64,000 nt of DNA from RHKX01 sp035759925 (GCA_035759925.1 DASTTY010000045.1:1-64000), one strand, 5' to 3'. Counted from the stretch's first letter, positions 17,040-25,751 are shown. The notes: generated from the sequence alone by a model not told the origin. Numbers and translations are program-made.

Positions 17040-17045
17040 TAGACT
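17040..17045 (+). promoter_or_regulatory. Candidate -10 element for the GDPD fusion gene
   Basis: TAGACT gives a leader of about 24 bases that carries the purine-rich ribosome binding site GGGAGAGGAG before the ATG at 17076. Confidence 0.4.
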
Positions 17046-17075
17046 CGCGCCGTCTCGGATGGGAGAGGAGTGGAG

Positions 17076-19454
17076 ATGAGGACGAAGGGGATCGCCGTCG
17101 CAGCCGTCGTGCTGGTGCTGGCCCTCGCCTGGAGCGCGGTCGCGGCTGCCTCTCCCTACATCCACGCCCATCGCGGCGGTCCGCTGAAGACCGTCCGCGG
17201 CGAGCTCCGCCCCGCCTACCCCGAGGAGTCGCTGCCGGCGTATCGGCACGCGGCGAAGGCCGGCTTCGTCCTCGAGATGGACACGCGGATCACCGCCGAC
17301 GGGCGGGCGGTGCTCATGCACGACGCCTCGCTGAAGCGGACGACGAACTGCACCGGGCTCGTCTCCGAGCGGACCTATGCCGAGATCCGCGAGCAGTGCC
17401 GGATCGACATCCTCGGCACCGACGAGATCTCGAGGCACCTCGGCAGGCGCGACCAGCGGCGCGCCAAGGTCCCGACCCTCGTTCAGGCGCTCGAGCTGGC
17501 CGCGCGCAAGGGCGTCGGGGCGAACGTCGAGATCAACAACTACCCGGGGCCGGACTTCGATCCCGGCTCGCCGCCGCAGTTCGCGCTCCGGGTCGCGCGG
17601 CAGATCAAGCAGTCAGGATTCCCACCCGGCGATCTGATCGTGCAGAGCTTCCTACCCGGCAACCTGAAGCCGTTCCAGGACGATCCCTCCTTCGCCGCCG
17701 CCGAGACGTCCTATCTGACCCTGCAGGGCTCCAACGCCATCGCCGTCCCGGTCGCTGAGTCCAGCGGCTTCGACTGGATCTCGCCGGAGTGGCCGGTCAG
17801 CCCCGCGCTGATCTCCGAGGCCCACGCCGCCGGACTCCGGGTCGTCCCGTTCACGTTCGAGAGGCGGGCCCCGGTGAAGGCGGCGACGAAGGCGGGCGCC
17901 GACGCGCTGATCGCCAATGACCCGGAGATGGCCCGGCGCGCCGCCAAGTCGGTCGAGCCGGATCGGCCGGCGGTGCCGAAGCCGCCCTCGAAGGCGACCT
18001 GCCGGACTTACCGCGCCGCGAACACCGCGAAGCCGGTGGTCAATCTGCACCGCGACCCCGATGCGCCGCGGGTCTTCGCGCTGCAGTTCAAGCAGGACCT
18101 CCACAACGTCGTCACCTACCGCACGTTCCGGGCGAAGATCGAGTGCATGATCCGCGACTACGTCGTGCCGCATCTCGCGAAGGGGCGCCCGAACGTCGTG
18201 GCCCTCAACGAGGACGTCGGCCTGATGACGCTCGCGACCGGTTCCCGGGGCGCGGCGACGCGCGACATCTTCGAGGACCCGGCGAACATCCCGGGCTGTC
18301 AGGGGGTCCCGTCGCCCTGCGGCGTCGTCGTGGCGCTGACCAGCCTCGATGCCGCCTACGCCTCCCAGGAAGCTGCCTACAACGACCGCTTCGGCGGCGT
18401 GCCCGGCTTCTCGAAGGCGTTCGTCGCCGGCACCGACACCTTCGCACGCGGCTGGATGCAGACCTTCAGCGATCTCGCCCGCCGCTACGACGTCTTCATC
18501 CTCGGCTCCAACAACCAGGCCGAGTTCCGTGAGTCCGTCGATCCGGCCGAGATCGAGGAGTTCGCCGATCCCGACGTCAAGAAGCCGAAGAGCGCCTTCG
18601 TCGCGACCGGGCCCGAGGTCTACAACGAGGCGTTCATGTGGGGGCCGCGGAACGTCACGCCGGACGGGCCGCGGCCGCTCCGCAACGTCGTCGCCAGCAA
18701 CAAGAAGGTGCCGCTGACCGACATCGAGAACGCGATCAGCCTGACGCCGGGGCCGAGCTCCGGCCCGGACGCGATCGAGAACCTGCGGCCGTACCGGATC
18801 CCCGGCACGAAGGCGCGGATGTCGTTCGCGACCAGCCTCCCGGCGTTCGTCTACAACGGCGGGCCGGTGACGCCGTTCGGCGAGGCACCCGGGCCCGGCA
18901 TCGATCCCTGCGCGGACACGTCGAAGTACTACATGTACTGCCTCGACGCTCTCGGGACCAATCTCGTCATGCAGGACGAGGCGAACCCGGGGCTCTGGGC
19001 GACACCGGGTGAGTGGCAGCCGCTCGAGTGGATGTCGTCGACGTGGCGATCCTCGACCGATCCGACCGTCGACTTCGACTACAACGTGACGCCGCACATG
19101 GTCGGCAACCTCGCCGACCTCGTCTTCGACGGGCAGACGGCGATCACCCAGCGCCGGCTGAAGGGGCCGCGCGGGGTCAAGCCGGCGAAGGCGAAGTGCA
19201 ACTACGTCGGCAACGACCGGTTCGTCGCCGCCGAGGACCCGCCCGAGTACAGGGTCTACGCCGGCCCGAAGCGCGAGTTTCTCGGCCTGGCGCCCTGGGC
19301 CGCCCCGGACGGGCCCCGCGCCCGGCTCCGCGAGGTCGGCGCCGCGCTCGCCCCCGGCTCCGGCGACCCGCGCGAGAACGACTACCTGGAGACGGCGGTC
19401 GTCGCCGACCTCCCGTACCCGCCGGTCGCCCATCGGGCCAATTGCTCAGGCTGA
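17076..19454 (+). CDS. Secreted GDPD phosphodiesterase fused to a nitrilase-like domain
   Basis: A 792-residue exported protein with a signal peptide (AVAAVVLVLALAWSAVAAAS). Residues ~28-295 form a glycerophosphodiester phosphodiesterase: IHAHRGG, PEESLPAYRHA, LEMDTRITADG and LMHDASLKRTT supply the usual His, Glu and Asp. From ~310 a second domain begins with CRTYRAANT; its conserved blocks VALNEDVGL (E379), NKKVPLTDIE (K544) and YYMYCLDALGTNLVMQDEAN (C622) resemble the Glu-Lys-Cys triad of carbon-nitrogen hydrolases, though with larger insertions than usual. It could release glycerol phosphate from lipid headgroups or wall polymers and also hydrolyse an amide. The second assignment is tentative. 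Confidence 0.72.
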   Translation: MRTKGIAVAAVVLVLALAWSAVAAASPYIHAHRGGPLKTVRGELRPAYPEESLPAYRHAAKAGFVLEMDTRITADGRAVLMHDASLKRTTNCTGLVSERTYAEIREQCRIDILGTDEISRHLGRRDQRRAKVPTLVQALELAARKGVGANVEINNYPGPDFDPGSPPQFALRVARQIKQSGFPPGDLIVQSFLPGNLKPFQDDPSFAAAETSYLTLQGSNAIAVPVAESSGFDWISPEWPVSPALISEAHAAGLRVVPFTFERRAPVKAATKAGADALIANDPEMARRAAKSVEPDRPAVPKPPSKATCRTYRAANTAKPVVNLHRDPDAPRVFALQFKQDLHNVVTYRTFRAKIECMIRDYVVPHLAKGRPNVVALNEDVGLMTLATGSRGAATRDIFEDPANIPGCQGVPSPCGVVVALTSLDAAYASQEAAYNDRFGGVPGFSKAFVAGTDTFARGWMQTFSDLARRYDVFILGSNNQAEFRESVDPAEIEEFADPDVKKPKSAFVATGPEVYNEAFMWGPRNVTPDGPRPLRNVVASNKKVPLTDIENAISLTPGPSSGPDAIENLRPYRIPGTKARMSFATSLPAFVYNGGPVTPFGEAPGPGIDPCADTSKYYMYCLDALGTNLVMQDEANPGLWATPGEWQPLEWMSSTWRSSTDPTVDFDYNVTPHMVGNLADLVFDGQTAITQRRLKGPRGVKPAKAKCNYVGNDRFVAAEDPPEYRVYAGPKREFLGLAPWAAPDGPRARLREVGAALAPGSGDPRENDYLETAVVADLPYPPVAHRANCSG

Positions 19455-19490
19455 GCGGGCCCGAGCGGCCCGATGCGCGATCATCGATGC

Positions 19491-20492
19491 ATGGAGCCCG
19501 GCACGGAGCCGCTGCGCGACGCTCACGGAAGGACGATCTCCGACCTGCGCGTCTCGGTCACCGACCGCTGCAACTTCCGCTGCCAGTACTGCATGCCCGC
19601 CGACGGGCTGCCCTGGCTCGAGCGTGACGAGGTCCTCTCGTTCGAGGAGATCGAGCGCCTCGTCGCGCTGCTCGTCCGGCTCGGGATCGAGGACGTGCGA
19701 CTGACCGGTGGCGAGCCGCTCGTCCGCCGCGAGTTCCCGCGCCTGGTCGCGATGCTGGCGGCCGTCCCCGGCCTCGGCGACCTCTCGCTGACGACCAACG
19801 GCTACCTGCTCGAGCGCGACGCGGCGGCACTCGTCGACGCCGGGATCGGGCGGGTCAACGTCTCGATCGACTCGCTCGCCCGCGACCGCTTCTTCCAGAT
19901 CACCCGCCGTGACGCGCTCCCGCAGGTCCTTCGTGGCCTCGAGGCGATCGCCGCCCACGAGCGCGTCCGCCCGATCAAGGTCAACGCGATCGCGATGCGC
20001 GACTTCACCGAGCGCGAGGTCGACTCGTTCGTCGACCTCGCCCGGACCAGCGATTACCAGGTCCGCTTCATCGAATTCATGCCGCTCGATGCCGACCATG
20101 CCTGGACTCCCGACTCGGTCCTGACCGGCGCCGAGATCCGCGCGCTGATCGAGCGCTCTCACGACCTCGTCGAGGTGCCGCGGGAGCCGTCGGCGACCGC
20201 GCGCGTCTTCCGCTTCGCCGACGGCCGCGGCGAGATCGGCTTCATCAACCCGGTCAGCGAGCCCTTCTGCGCCGACTGCAACCGGCTCCGCCTGACCGCC
20301 GAGGGCAAGCTCCGCACCTGTCTGTTCTCGATCCACGAGACCGACCTCCGCGCGCCGCTCCGCGCCGGCGCCTCCGACGCCGACCTCGAGGAGGTCATCC
20401 GCGACGCGGTCTGGCGCAAGGAGCTCAAGCACCATGTCGGCGAGAAGGGCTTCCGCCCGCCGCCCCGCTCGATGAGCGCGATCGGGGGGTAG
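19491..20492 (+). CDS. moaA: GTP 3',8-cyclase MoaA (molybdenum cofactor synthesis)
   Basis: A 333-residue radical-SAM enzyme that starts cofactor synthesis by converting GTP to 3',8-cyclo-dihydro-GTP. The N-terminal CNFRCQYC binds the SAM cluster, LTGGEPLVR is the SAM-binding loop, and the C-terminal cluster cysteines are in FCADCNRLRLTAEGKLRTC. The end shows the conserved GG tail in modified form (MSAIGG). ATG at 19491 begins the conserved part; an in-frame start 18 bases upstream is less likely. It lies away from the other moa genes but in the same molybdenum region. Confidence 0.94.
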   Translation: MEPGTEPLRDAHGRTISDLRVSVTDRCNFRCQYCMPADGLPWLERDEVLSFEEIERLVALLVRLGIEDVRLTGGEPLVRREFPRLVAMLAAVPGLGDLSLTTNGYLLERDAAALVDAGIGRVNVSIDSLARDRFFQITRRDALPQVLRGLEAIAAHERVRPIKVNAIAMRDFTEREVDSFVDLARTSDYQVRFIEFMPLDADHAWTPDSVLTGAEIRALIERSHDLVEVPREPSATARVFRFADGRGEIGFINPVSEPFCADCNRLRLTAEGKLRTCLFSIHETDLRAPLRAGASDADLEEVIRDAVWRKELKHHVGEKGFRPPPRSMSAIGG

Positions 20493-20494
20493 GG

Positions 20495-20569
20495 GACAGA
20501 GGACAGGTCGCTCGCTGCGCTCGCTGACAGAAGACAGGTCGCTCGCTGCGCTCGCTGACAGAGGACAGG
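20495..20569. repeat. Tandem 31-bp direct repeat (2.4 copies) containing a 17-bp motif
   Basis: Copies at 20495-20525 and 20526-20556 differ at one base, and a partial third copy runs to 20569. Each unit joins GACAGAGGACAGGT to the 17-bp CGCTCGCTGCGCTCGCT. The 17-mer recurs exactly at 38094-38110, after rpiB. Confidence 0.75.
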
Positions 20570-20623
20570 CTTCGACCTGAATCCTGTCCTCTGTCCTCTG
20601 TCCTCCTGCAACTGCCGTTGCAG
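20557..20623 (+). terminator. Hairpin region after moaA
   Basis: GACAGAGGACAGG (20557-20569) pairs perfectly with CCTGTCCTCTGTC (20583-20595); inner bases TTC/GAA extend the stem around a GACCT loop. A second 7-bp hairpin (CTGCAAC/GTTGCAG, loop TGCC) follows at 20606-20623. There is no T-run, so termination would be of a non-classical kind. Confidence 0.5.
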
Positions 20624-20650
20624 TCCGCCGCTCGCATCCGCGCCGCTTCC

Positions 20651-20656
20651 TAGCTT
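20651..20656 (+). promoter_or_regulatory. -10 element of a leaderless promoter for the HNH gene
   Basis: TAGCTT with a 7-base gap to the GTG at 20664. Confidence 0.42.
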
Positions 20657-20663
20657 CCCGCAG

Positions 20664-21179
20664 GTGCTGCACGAGGCAACCAACGCAGGATTCGAGGAAG
20701 GGCGGTCGCTGGTCGGTCGCCACTACCGGCTGATCGTCGGGACCGAGGTCGTCGGGCCGACCGTGAGCCGGCGGGCGTGGCGCCGGCTCGACGAGGTCCA
20801 GGCGACGATCGCCGTCGCGGTCGGCGAGCTCCGCGACCGGCGCTATTGGCTGTACCGGGGGCGGATCTGGTGGGAGCGGGAGGACCTCGGCCCGGCCGAT
20901 GTCGAGGCGCTCGCCGACGAGTGCCTCGACCGCAAGCAGCGCCGGCTCGAGCAGGCCCGCGGGCGCGCTGCACGGGCCCCGGCCCGCCCGGGGATCCCGC
21001 GCGAGGTCCGCCTCGCCGTCTTCGAGCGCGACGGAGGCCGGTGCGTCGAGTGCGGCTCGCGGGCGCTGCTTCAGTTCGATCACGTGATCCCGGTCGCGCT
21101 CGGCGGCTCCAGCGCGGCCGCGAACCTGCAGCTGCTCTGCGACGAGTGCAACCGCGAGAAGGGGGCGACGCTCGGCTGA
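20664..21179 (+). CDS. HNH endonuclease-domain protein
   Basis: A 171-residue protein. The C-terminal third is an HNH nuclease: a zinc knuckle (CVECG ... LLCDECN) surrounds the catalytic core LQFDHVIPVALGGSSAAANL. The N-terminal part (RLIVGTEVVGPTVSRRAWRR and RYWLYRGRIWWERED) is unrecognised and may bind DNA or a partner. No phage, intein or restriction genes surround it, so its target is unknown. The GTG start is leaderless; the gene sits between the moaA-side repeats and the monooxygenase gene. Confidence 0.8.
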   Translation: MLHEATNAGFEEGRSLVGRHYRLIVGTEVVGPTVSRRAWRRLDEVQATIAVAVGELRDRRYWLYRGRIWWEREDLGPADVEALADECLDRKQRRLEQARGRAARAPARPGIPREVRLAVFERDGGRCVECGSRALLQFDHVIPVALGGSSAAANLQLLCDECNREKGATLG

Positions 21180-21194
21180 CCATCTGGAGACCTC

Positions 21195-21200
21195 TAGATT
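21195..21200 (+). promoter_or_regulatory. -10 element of a leaderless promoter for the monooxygenase gene
   Basis: TAGATT with a 7-base gap to the ATG at 21208. Confidence 0.47.
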
Positions 21201-21207
21201 CACCGCC

Positions 21208-22659
21208 ATGAGCGGTCCCCGGATCGTCATCGTCGGCGCCGGCTTCGGCGGGATCGCCGCCTGCGTGGAGCTGCAGGCGCACGGCTTCGATGAGATCACG
21301 CTGCTCGACCGCGCCCCCGAGCTCGGCGGGACGTGGCACTACAACGACTACCCCGGCGCCGCCTGCGACGTTCCCAGCCACCTCTACTCGTTCTCGTTCG
21401 ACCAGCGCCGCGACTGGGAGCGGCTCTGCCCGACGCGCGACGACATCCTCGGCTACCTGCGCGAGGTCGCACGCGACCGCGGGGTCGACCGCCGGATCGT
21501 CACCGGCGTCGAGGTGATCGAGTGCCGCTGGGACGAGGAGCGGCGCGTTTGGACGACCACCGGCGCCGACGGGCGGAGCTGGGAGAGCGAGGCGCTGATC
21601 GTCGCGACCGGTCAGCTCCACCGTGAGGCCTATCCGCGGATCGAGGGGATCGACGCCTTCGCCGGCCACAGCTTCCACTCGTCCCGGTGGGACCACGGCT
21701 ACGACCTCGCCGGCAAGCGGGTCGCCGTCGTCGGGACCGGGGCGAGCGCCGTGCAGTTCGTGCCCGAGATCGCCGGCGTCGCCCGCGAGCTCGTCGTCTT
21801 CCAGCGGACGGGCAACTGGTTCCTGCCGCGCCGCAACCTTCCCTACCGAACGCTGCTGCGCTGGGCGATCCGGAAGATTCCGGGACTGCAGGCGGCGCGA
21901 CGGCGGTTCGTCTTCAACTACGGGGAGACGCTGACGGCGATGATCCGCAACCCGCGGACCTTCGGTCGGATCGGGAAGCTGCGCTCGACCCTGTTCATGC
22001 GCCGCCAGCTCCGCGACCCGGAGATCCGCCGCAAGGTCTGGCCCGACTACACGTTCGGCTGCAAACGGGTGCTGTTCAGCTCCTACTTCCTGCCGGCGCT
22101 GCAGCGCCCCGACGTCGAGCTGGTCACCGAGCCGATCACCGAGATCACCGCCGCCGGCCTCCGCACCGCCGACGGCCGCGACCACGAGGTCGACTGCATC
22201 ATCTGGGGGACCGGGTTCCGCACCAACGACTTCATGTTCCCGATGGAGATCCGCGGCGCCGGCGGCCGCCGGCTCGCCGACGAGTGGGAGGGAGGCGCCC
22301 ACGCCCACCTCGGGATCACGGTGCCCGGCTTCCCGTCGCTGTTCCTCATGTACGGACCGAACACCAACACATCGGGCGGCTCGATCGTCTTCTACCTCGA
22401 GGCCCAGGGCGCCTACATACGCCAGGCCCTGCAGCGGGTCCGCGAGTCCGGCGCCGCCGCGATCACGGTCCGCCGCGATGTCGAGGCCGTCAGCGATCGC
22501 GGGACCCAGGAGCGCTTCGCCGGCACCGCCTGGCTCGACTGCGACTCCTGGTACCGCGACGAGTCCGGCCGGATCGTCACCAACTGGCCCGGCTACATGC
22601 GCGAGTACGCCGAGCGCACCGCCGAGCTCGATCCGGACGAGTACGAGTTGGTGGCGTAG
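21208..22659 (+). CDS. Baeyer-Villiger-type flavin monooxygenase
   Basis: A 483-residue FAD/NADPH enzyme. IVIVGAGFGGIAACVELQ binds FAD, VAVVGTGASAVQFVPEIA binds NADPH, and FAGHSFHSSRWDH matches the Baeyer-Villiger fingerprint FxGxxxHxxxW exactly. GGTWHYNDYPGAACDVPSHL is the conserved active-site block. Such enzymes insert an oxygen atom next to a ketone or oxidise heteroatoms; the substrate is unknown. No redox-partner gene lies beside it, which is normal because the class is self-sufficient. Confidence 0.9.
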   Translation: MSGPRIVIVGAGFGGIAACVELQAHGFDEITLLDRAPELGGTWHYNDYPGAACDVPSHLYSFSFDQRRDWERLCPTRDDILGYLREVARDRGVDRRIVTGVEVIECRWDEERRVWTTTGADGRSWESEALIVATGQLHREAYPRIEGIDAFAGHSFHSSRWDHGYDLAGKRVAVVGTGASAVQFVPEIAGVARELVVFQRTGNWFLPRRNLPYRTLLRWAIRKIPGLQAARRRFVFNYGETLTAMIRNPRTFGRIGKLRSTLFMRRQLRDPEIRRKVWPDYTFGCKRVLFSSYFLPALQRPDVELVTEPITEITAAGLRTADGRDHEVDCIIWGTGFRTNDFMFPMEIRGAGGRRLADEWEGGAHAHLGITVPGFPSLFLMYGPNTNTSGGSIVFYLEAQGAYIRQALQRVRESGAAAITVRRDVEAVSDRGTQERFAGTAWLDCDSWYRDESGRIVTNWPGYMREYAERTAELDPDEYELVA

Positions 22660-22682
22660 GCAGGACGCTCACCTCCTCCGCA

Positions 22683-22703
22683 TGCCTATGCAATGCTTAG
22701 GCA
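22683..22703. promoter_or_regulatory. Inverted repeat, possible operator of the HTH-TOBE/modABC operon
   Basis: TGCCTA and TAGGCA form a perfect inverted repeat with a 9-base centre, ending one base before the ATG at 22705. The position suits autoregulation by the HTH-TOBE protein or molybdate-responsive repression. This is inference from symmetry and position. Confidence 0.42.
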
Positions 22704-22704
22704 G

Positions 22705-23094
22705 ATGGAGGACTTCAGCCTCGGCGAAGCGGCGAAGCGGATCGGCGTCAGCGTCGACACGCTGCGCCGCTGGGACCGGGACGGGAAGCTCGAGACGACT
22801 CGCGACGCCAACGATCGCCGCCGCGTTCCGGCGGCCGAGGTCGACAGGCTGCGCGCGGCGCCGGAGCGGCACCGGACCGGCGATGAGCTCTCGACCCGGA
22901 ATCGCTTTCCCGGCCGGGTGGTGTCGGTCGAGACCGATGGGGTGATGGCGCTGGTCGAGATCGAGGCCGGCCCGCATCGCGTCACCGCGGCGATCACGCG
23001 TGACTCGGTCGAGGAGCTCGGCCTCGCCGAGGGCGTCGAGGCGACTGCGCTCGTCAAGGCGACGTCGGTGATGATCCAGCGGGACCGGGATTGA
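22705..23094 (+). CDS. MerR-type helix-turn-helix protein with molybdate-binding TOBE domain
   Basis: A 129-residue protein: residues ~2-50 are a MerR/excisionase-like helix-turn-helix (FSLGEAAKRIGVSVDTLRRW, then DRRRVPAAEVDRL), and ~65-128 a single molybdopterin/molybdate-binding TOBE domain (NRFPGRVVSVETDGVMALVE, ITRDSVEELGLAEG, ATALVKATSVMI). It probably senses molybdate or the cofactor and controls modABC, like ModE in other bacteria but with a different DNA-binding part. ATG at 22705 starts the conserved HTH; ATG 22693 lies inside the inverted repeat. Its stop overlaps the modA start (TTGA). Confidence 0.85.
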   Translation: MEDFSLGEAAKRIGVSVDTLRRWDRDGKLETTRDANDRRRVPAAEVDRLRAAPERHRTGDELSTRNRFPGRVVSVETDGVMALVEIEAGPHRVTAAITRDSVEELGLAEGVEATALVKATSVMIQRDRD

Positions 23095-23861
23095 AGGCGG
23101 TCGGCCTGCTTGCCGCCGCGATCGTCCTCGCGGCCGTGACCGTCACCGGCTGCGGCGGCTCCGACGACTCCGCGAGCGGATCGGATCCGGAGCTGGTCGT
23201 CTTCGGCGCCGCATCGCTCGGACCGGCGTTCGAGAAGTACGGGGACGAGTTCGACGGCGCCGACGTCAAGTTCTCCTTCGCCGGCTCCGACGCCCTGGCG
23301 GCGCAGATCCGCCAGGGCGTGTCCCCCGATGTCTATGCCGCCGCCAACACGTCGCTTCCCGACGAGCTCCACAAGGACGGCCTGCTCGACAAGCCGACGA
23401 CGTTCGTCACCAACAAGCTCGTGATCGGCGTCCCCGAAGGCTCCAGCATCGACAGCGTTCGGGAACTGGAGGAGCCCGGCGTCAAAGTCGCGATCGGCGA
23501 CGAGGAGGTGCCGGTCGGCATCTACACACGCGAGGTCCTGAAAGCGCTCGGGCCGGGCGCCGAGCAGGCGATCCTCGCCAACGTCGCGAGCAGCGAGCCC
23601 GACGTCGCCGGGATCGTCGGCAAGCTGACCCAGGGTGCCGTCGACGCCGGCTTCGTCTACCGCAGCGACGTCGACGCCGCCGCCGGCAGGATCGAGCAGG
23701 TGCCGATCCCCGCCAAGGCGAGCCCCGACGTCGCCTACGGGATCGCCGTGGCGACCGATGCCGCCCAGCCCGAGCTCGCCCGGAAGTTCGTCGACGGCGT
23801 CGTCTCCGGCGACGGGCAGCAGATCCTGCTCGACTCCGGCTTCGGCCCGTCGCGGGGTTGA
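23091..23861 (+). CDS. modA: Molybdate-binding lipoprotein ModA
   Basis: A 256-residue periplasmic-type binding lipoprotein: signal sequence with lipobox VTGC, then a ModA domain (VVFGAASLGPAFEKYG, FAGSDALAAQIRQGVSPDVY, GDEEVPVGIYTREVLKALG, VDAGFVYRSDV). It captures molybdate or tungstate for ModB and ModC. TTG at 23091 overlaps the regulator's stop, so the four genes form one coupled operon. Confidence 0.92.
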   Translation: MKAVGLLAAAIVLAAVTVTGCGGSDDSASGSDPELVVFGAASLGPAFEKYGDEFDGADVKFSFAGSDALAAQIRQGVSPDVYAAANTSLPDELHKDGLLDKPTTFVTNKLVIGVPEGSSIDSVRELEEPGVKVAIGDEEVPVGIYTREVLKALGPGAEQAILANVASSEPDVAGIVGKLTQGAVDAGFVYRSDVDAAAGRIEQVPIPAKASPDVAYGIAVATDAAQPELARKFVDGVVSGDGQQILLDSGFGPSRG

Positions 23862-23863
23862 CG

Positions 23864-24667
23864 ATGGCCGGCTCGACCGGCTTTCGGATCCTCGCCGCCG
23901 CGGCGCTGGCGCTGCTGCTCGGCTTCCTCGCCCTGCCGCTGATCGCGTTGTTCGCCGAGACCGGCCCCGGCGATCTCGTCTCCAGCCTCGGCGAGCGCGG
24001 CGCCGCCGAAGCGCTCTGGCTGAGCCTGCGGACCTCGCTGGCGGCGCTCGTGATCATCCTCGCGGTCGGCACCCCGGCGGCCTGGCTGATCGCGCGGCGC
24101 GACTTCCGCGGCCGCGCTGCGGTGATCACGCTGATCGAACTGCCGCTCGTCCTCCCGCCGGCCGCAGCCGGCATCGCACTGCTCGCCGCGTTCGGCCCGA
24201 ATGGGCTCGCCGGCGGCGCGATCGCCGACGCCGGCATCGAGCTCGTCCTGCAGACGGCCGGCGTCGTCGTCGCACTGACTTTCGTCGCCGCGCCGTTCTA
24301 CGTGCGCGGGGCGATCGCCGCCTTCGAGGCACTCGACGGGAACCTCCTCGACGCCTCGCGGACGCTCGGGGCCGGCGAGGCGCGGACGTTCGCGCGGGTC
24401 GGCATCCCGGGAGCTCGGGCGGGGCTCGCATCCGGCGCGGCGCTGGCGTGGGGGAGGGCGCTCGGCGAGTTCGGCGCGACGCTGATGTTCGCGGGCTCGC
24501 TCGAGGGTCGCACGCAGACTGCCCCGCTGGCGATCTTCGAGTTCCTCGCCCGCGACTTCGACGCCGCGCTGGCGCTCTCGGCTGTCCTCCTGGTCGTATC
24601 GGCGTTCATCCTCCTCGCCGTCAAGCTCGTCGGCGGACGGCCGGAGGTAGCCGATGCTCGCCGCTGA
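23864..24667 (+). CDS. modB: Molybdate ABC transporter permease ModB
   Basis: A 267-residue inner-membrane permease with five or six helices and the coupling motif typical of ModB (LDASRTLGAGEARTFARVGI, GRALGEFGATLMFAGS). ATG at 23864 lies 2 bases after the modA stop; TTG at 23858, overlapping that stop, is an alternative. The end overlaps modC by 14 bases. Confidence 0.92.
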   Translation: MAGSTGFRILAAAALALLLGFLALPLIALFAETGPGDLVSSLGERGAAEALWLSLRTSLAALVIILAVGTPAAWLIARRDFRGRAAVITLIELPLVLPPAAAGIALLAAFGPNGLAGGAIADAGIELVLQTAGVVVALTFVAAPFYVRGAIAAFEALDGNLLDASRTLGAGEARTFARVGIPGARAGLASGAALAWGRALGEFGATLMFAGSLEGRTQTAPLAIFEFLARDFDAALALSAVLLVVSAFILLAVKLVGGRPEVADARR

Positions 24668-25718
24668 GGTCGTCCTCACCCGTGGCGATTTCGACCTCGA
24701 AGTGCGGGTCGAGGTCGGATCGGGCGAGTGCCTGGCGCTCGTCGGCCCGTCGGGCTCCGGGAAGAGCACGCTGTTGCGCGCGATCGCCGGCCTGCTGCCG
24801 CCGGCGCGGGGGGCCGTGAGCGTCGGCGGGGAGACGTGGTTCGACGCCGGGGCCGGGATCTCAGTCGCGGTCGAGCGCCGTCGCGTCGGGCTCGTCTTCC
24901 AGGATTACGCACTGTTCCCGCGGATGCCGGCCTGGCGCAACGTCGCCTACGGCGCGCCGGGGCCGCGCCGCGACCGGCGCCGGAGCGCAACGGCCGCGCT
25001 CGAGCGCTTCGGCCTCGGCGAGCGCGCCGATGCCCGTCCCGCCGACCTCAGCGGCGGCGAGCGGCAGCGCGTCGCGCTCGCGCGGGCGCTCGCCTCCGAG
25101 CCGTGCCTGCTGCTCCTCGACGAGCCGCTGTCGGCCCTCGACGCGCGGACCCGCGCTGCCGCGGGTCGCGAGCTCGCGTCCATCCTCGCCGCGGCCGCCG
25201 TGCCGGCGATCGTCGTCACCCACGACTTCACCGAGGCGGCGCAGCTCGGCGACTCGATCGCCGTGCTCGACGACGGCCGGATCGTCCAGCGCGGCAGCCC
25301 CGCCGAGCTCGCGGCGATGCCGGCGAGCGGGCTCGTCGCCGACCTCGCCGGCGCGGTCGTGATGAGCGGCACCGCCTCGCCGGCGCCGGGCGGGTTGACC
25401 CGGGTCGAGCTCGACGGCGGCGGGACGATCTTCAGCACCGACATCGCCGCCGGCCCGGTCGCCGCCAGCGTCTTCCCGTGGGAGATCGCGATCGATCCCG
25501 CCGATGCGCCGGTCGCGGCCGGCTCGGCACTGAACCGGATCGCCGCGCCGGTGACCGGCGTGACCGAGTTCGGCAACCGCTCCCGGGTCGGCCTGGCGGC
25601 GCCGCAGCCGCTCGCGGCCGAGGTGACGACGGCATCGATCGGGCGGCTCGGGCTGCGGCCGGGCGTCCGCGTTGCCGCCACCTGGAAGGCGACCGCGACC
25701 CGGCTCGCGCCCCGATAG
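24654..25718 (+). CDS. modC: Molybdate ABC transporter ATP-binding protein ModC
   Basis: A 354-residue ATPase: Walker A GPSGSGKST, Q-loop VFQDYALFP, signature LSGGERQR, Walker B LLLLDEP and switch VTHDFTEA. The C-terminal ~65 residues form a TOBE domain (NRIAAPVTGVTEFGNRSRVG) that binds molybdate and can inhibit transport when the ion is plentiful. The overlap with modB indicates coupled translation. Confidence 0.92.
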   Translation: MLAAEVVLTRGDFDLEVRVEVGSGECLALVGPSGSGKSTLLRAIAGLLPPARGAVSVGGETWFDAGAGISVAVERRRVGLVFQDYALFPRMPAWRNVAYGAPGPRRDRRRSATAALERFGLGERADARPADLSGGERQRVALARALASEPCLLLLDEPLSALDARTRAAAGRELASILAAAAVPAIVVTHDFTEAAQLGDSIAVLDDGRIVQRGSPAELAAMPASGLVADLAGAVVMSGTASPAPGGLTRVELDGGGTIFSTDIAAGPVAASVFPWEIAIDPADAPVAAGSALNRIAAPVTGVTEFGNRSRVGLAAPQPLAAEVTTASIGRLGLRPGVRVAATWKATATRLAPR

Positions 25719-25751
25719 CGTCAGCCCCGAAACCGAGCGAGGAGGTATGAG

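Noticed and set aside
15158..17758. 866-codon plus-strand frame over greA, the lysozyme and LmeA-like genes
   Set aside because: Three well-supported minus-strand genes occupy the region; the long frame is a GC artefact.
17652..19433. 593-codon open frame on the minus strand opposite the GDPD fusion
   Set aside because: Low-complexity Arg/Val/Asp sequence without recognisable domains; the plus-strand gene has a signal peptide and catalytic motifs.
20495..20569. Possible CRISPR array
   Set aside because: The repeats are directly adjacent without spacers, only 2.4 copies exist, and no cas gene is nearby.
20664..21179. HNH gene as part of a phage, intein or restriction system
   Set aside because: Neighbours are housekeeping genes; no methylase, packaging or splicing motif is present.
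22660..22704. Molybdenum-cofactor riboswitch before the molybdate operon
   Set aside because: The gap is only 45 bases, too short for the structure; a protein operator is more likely.
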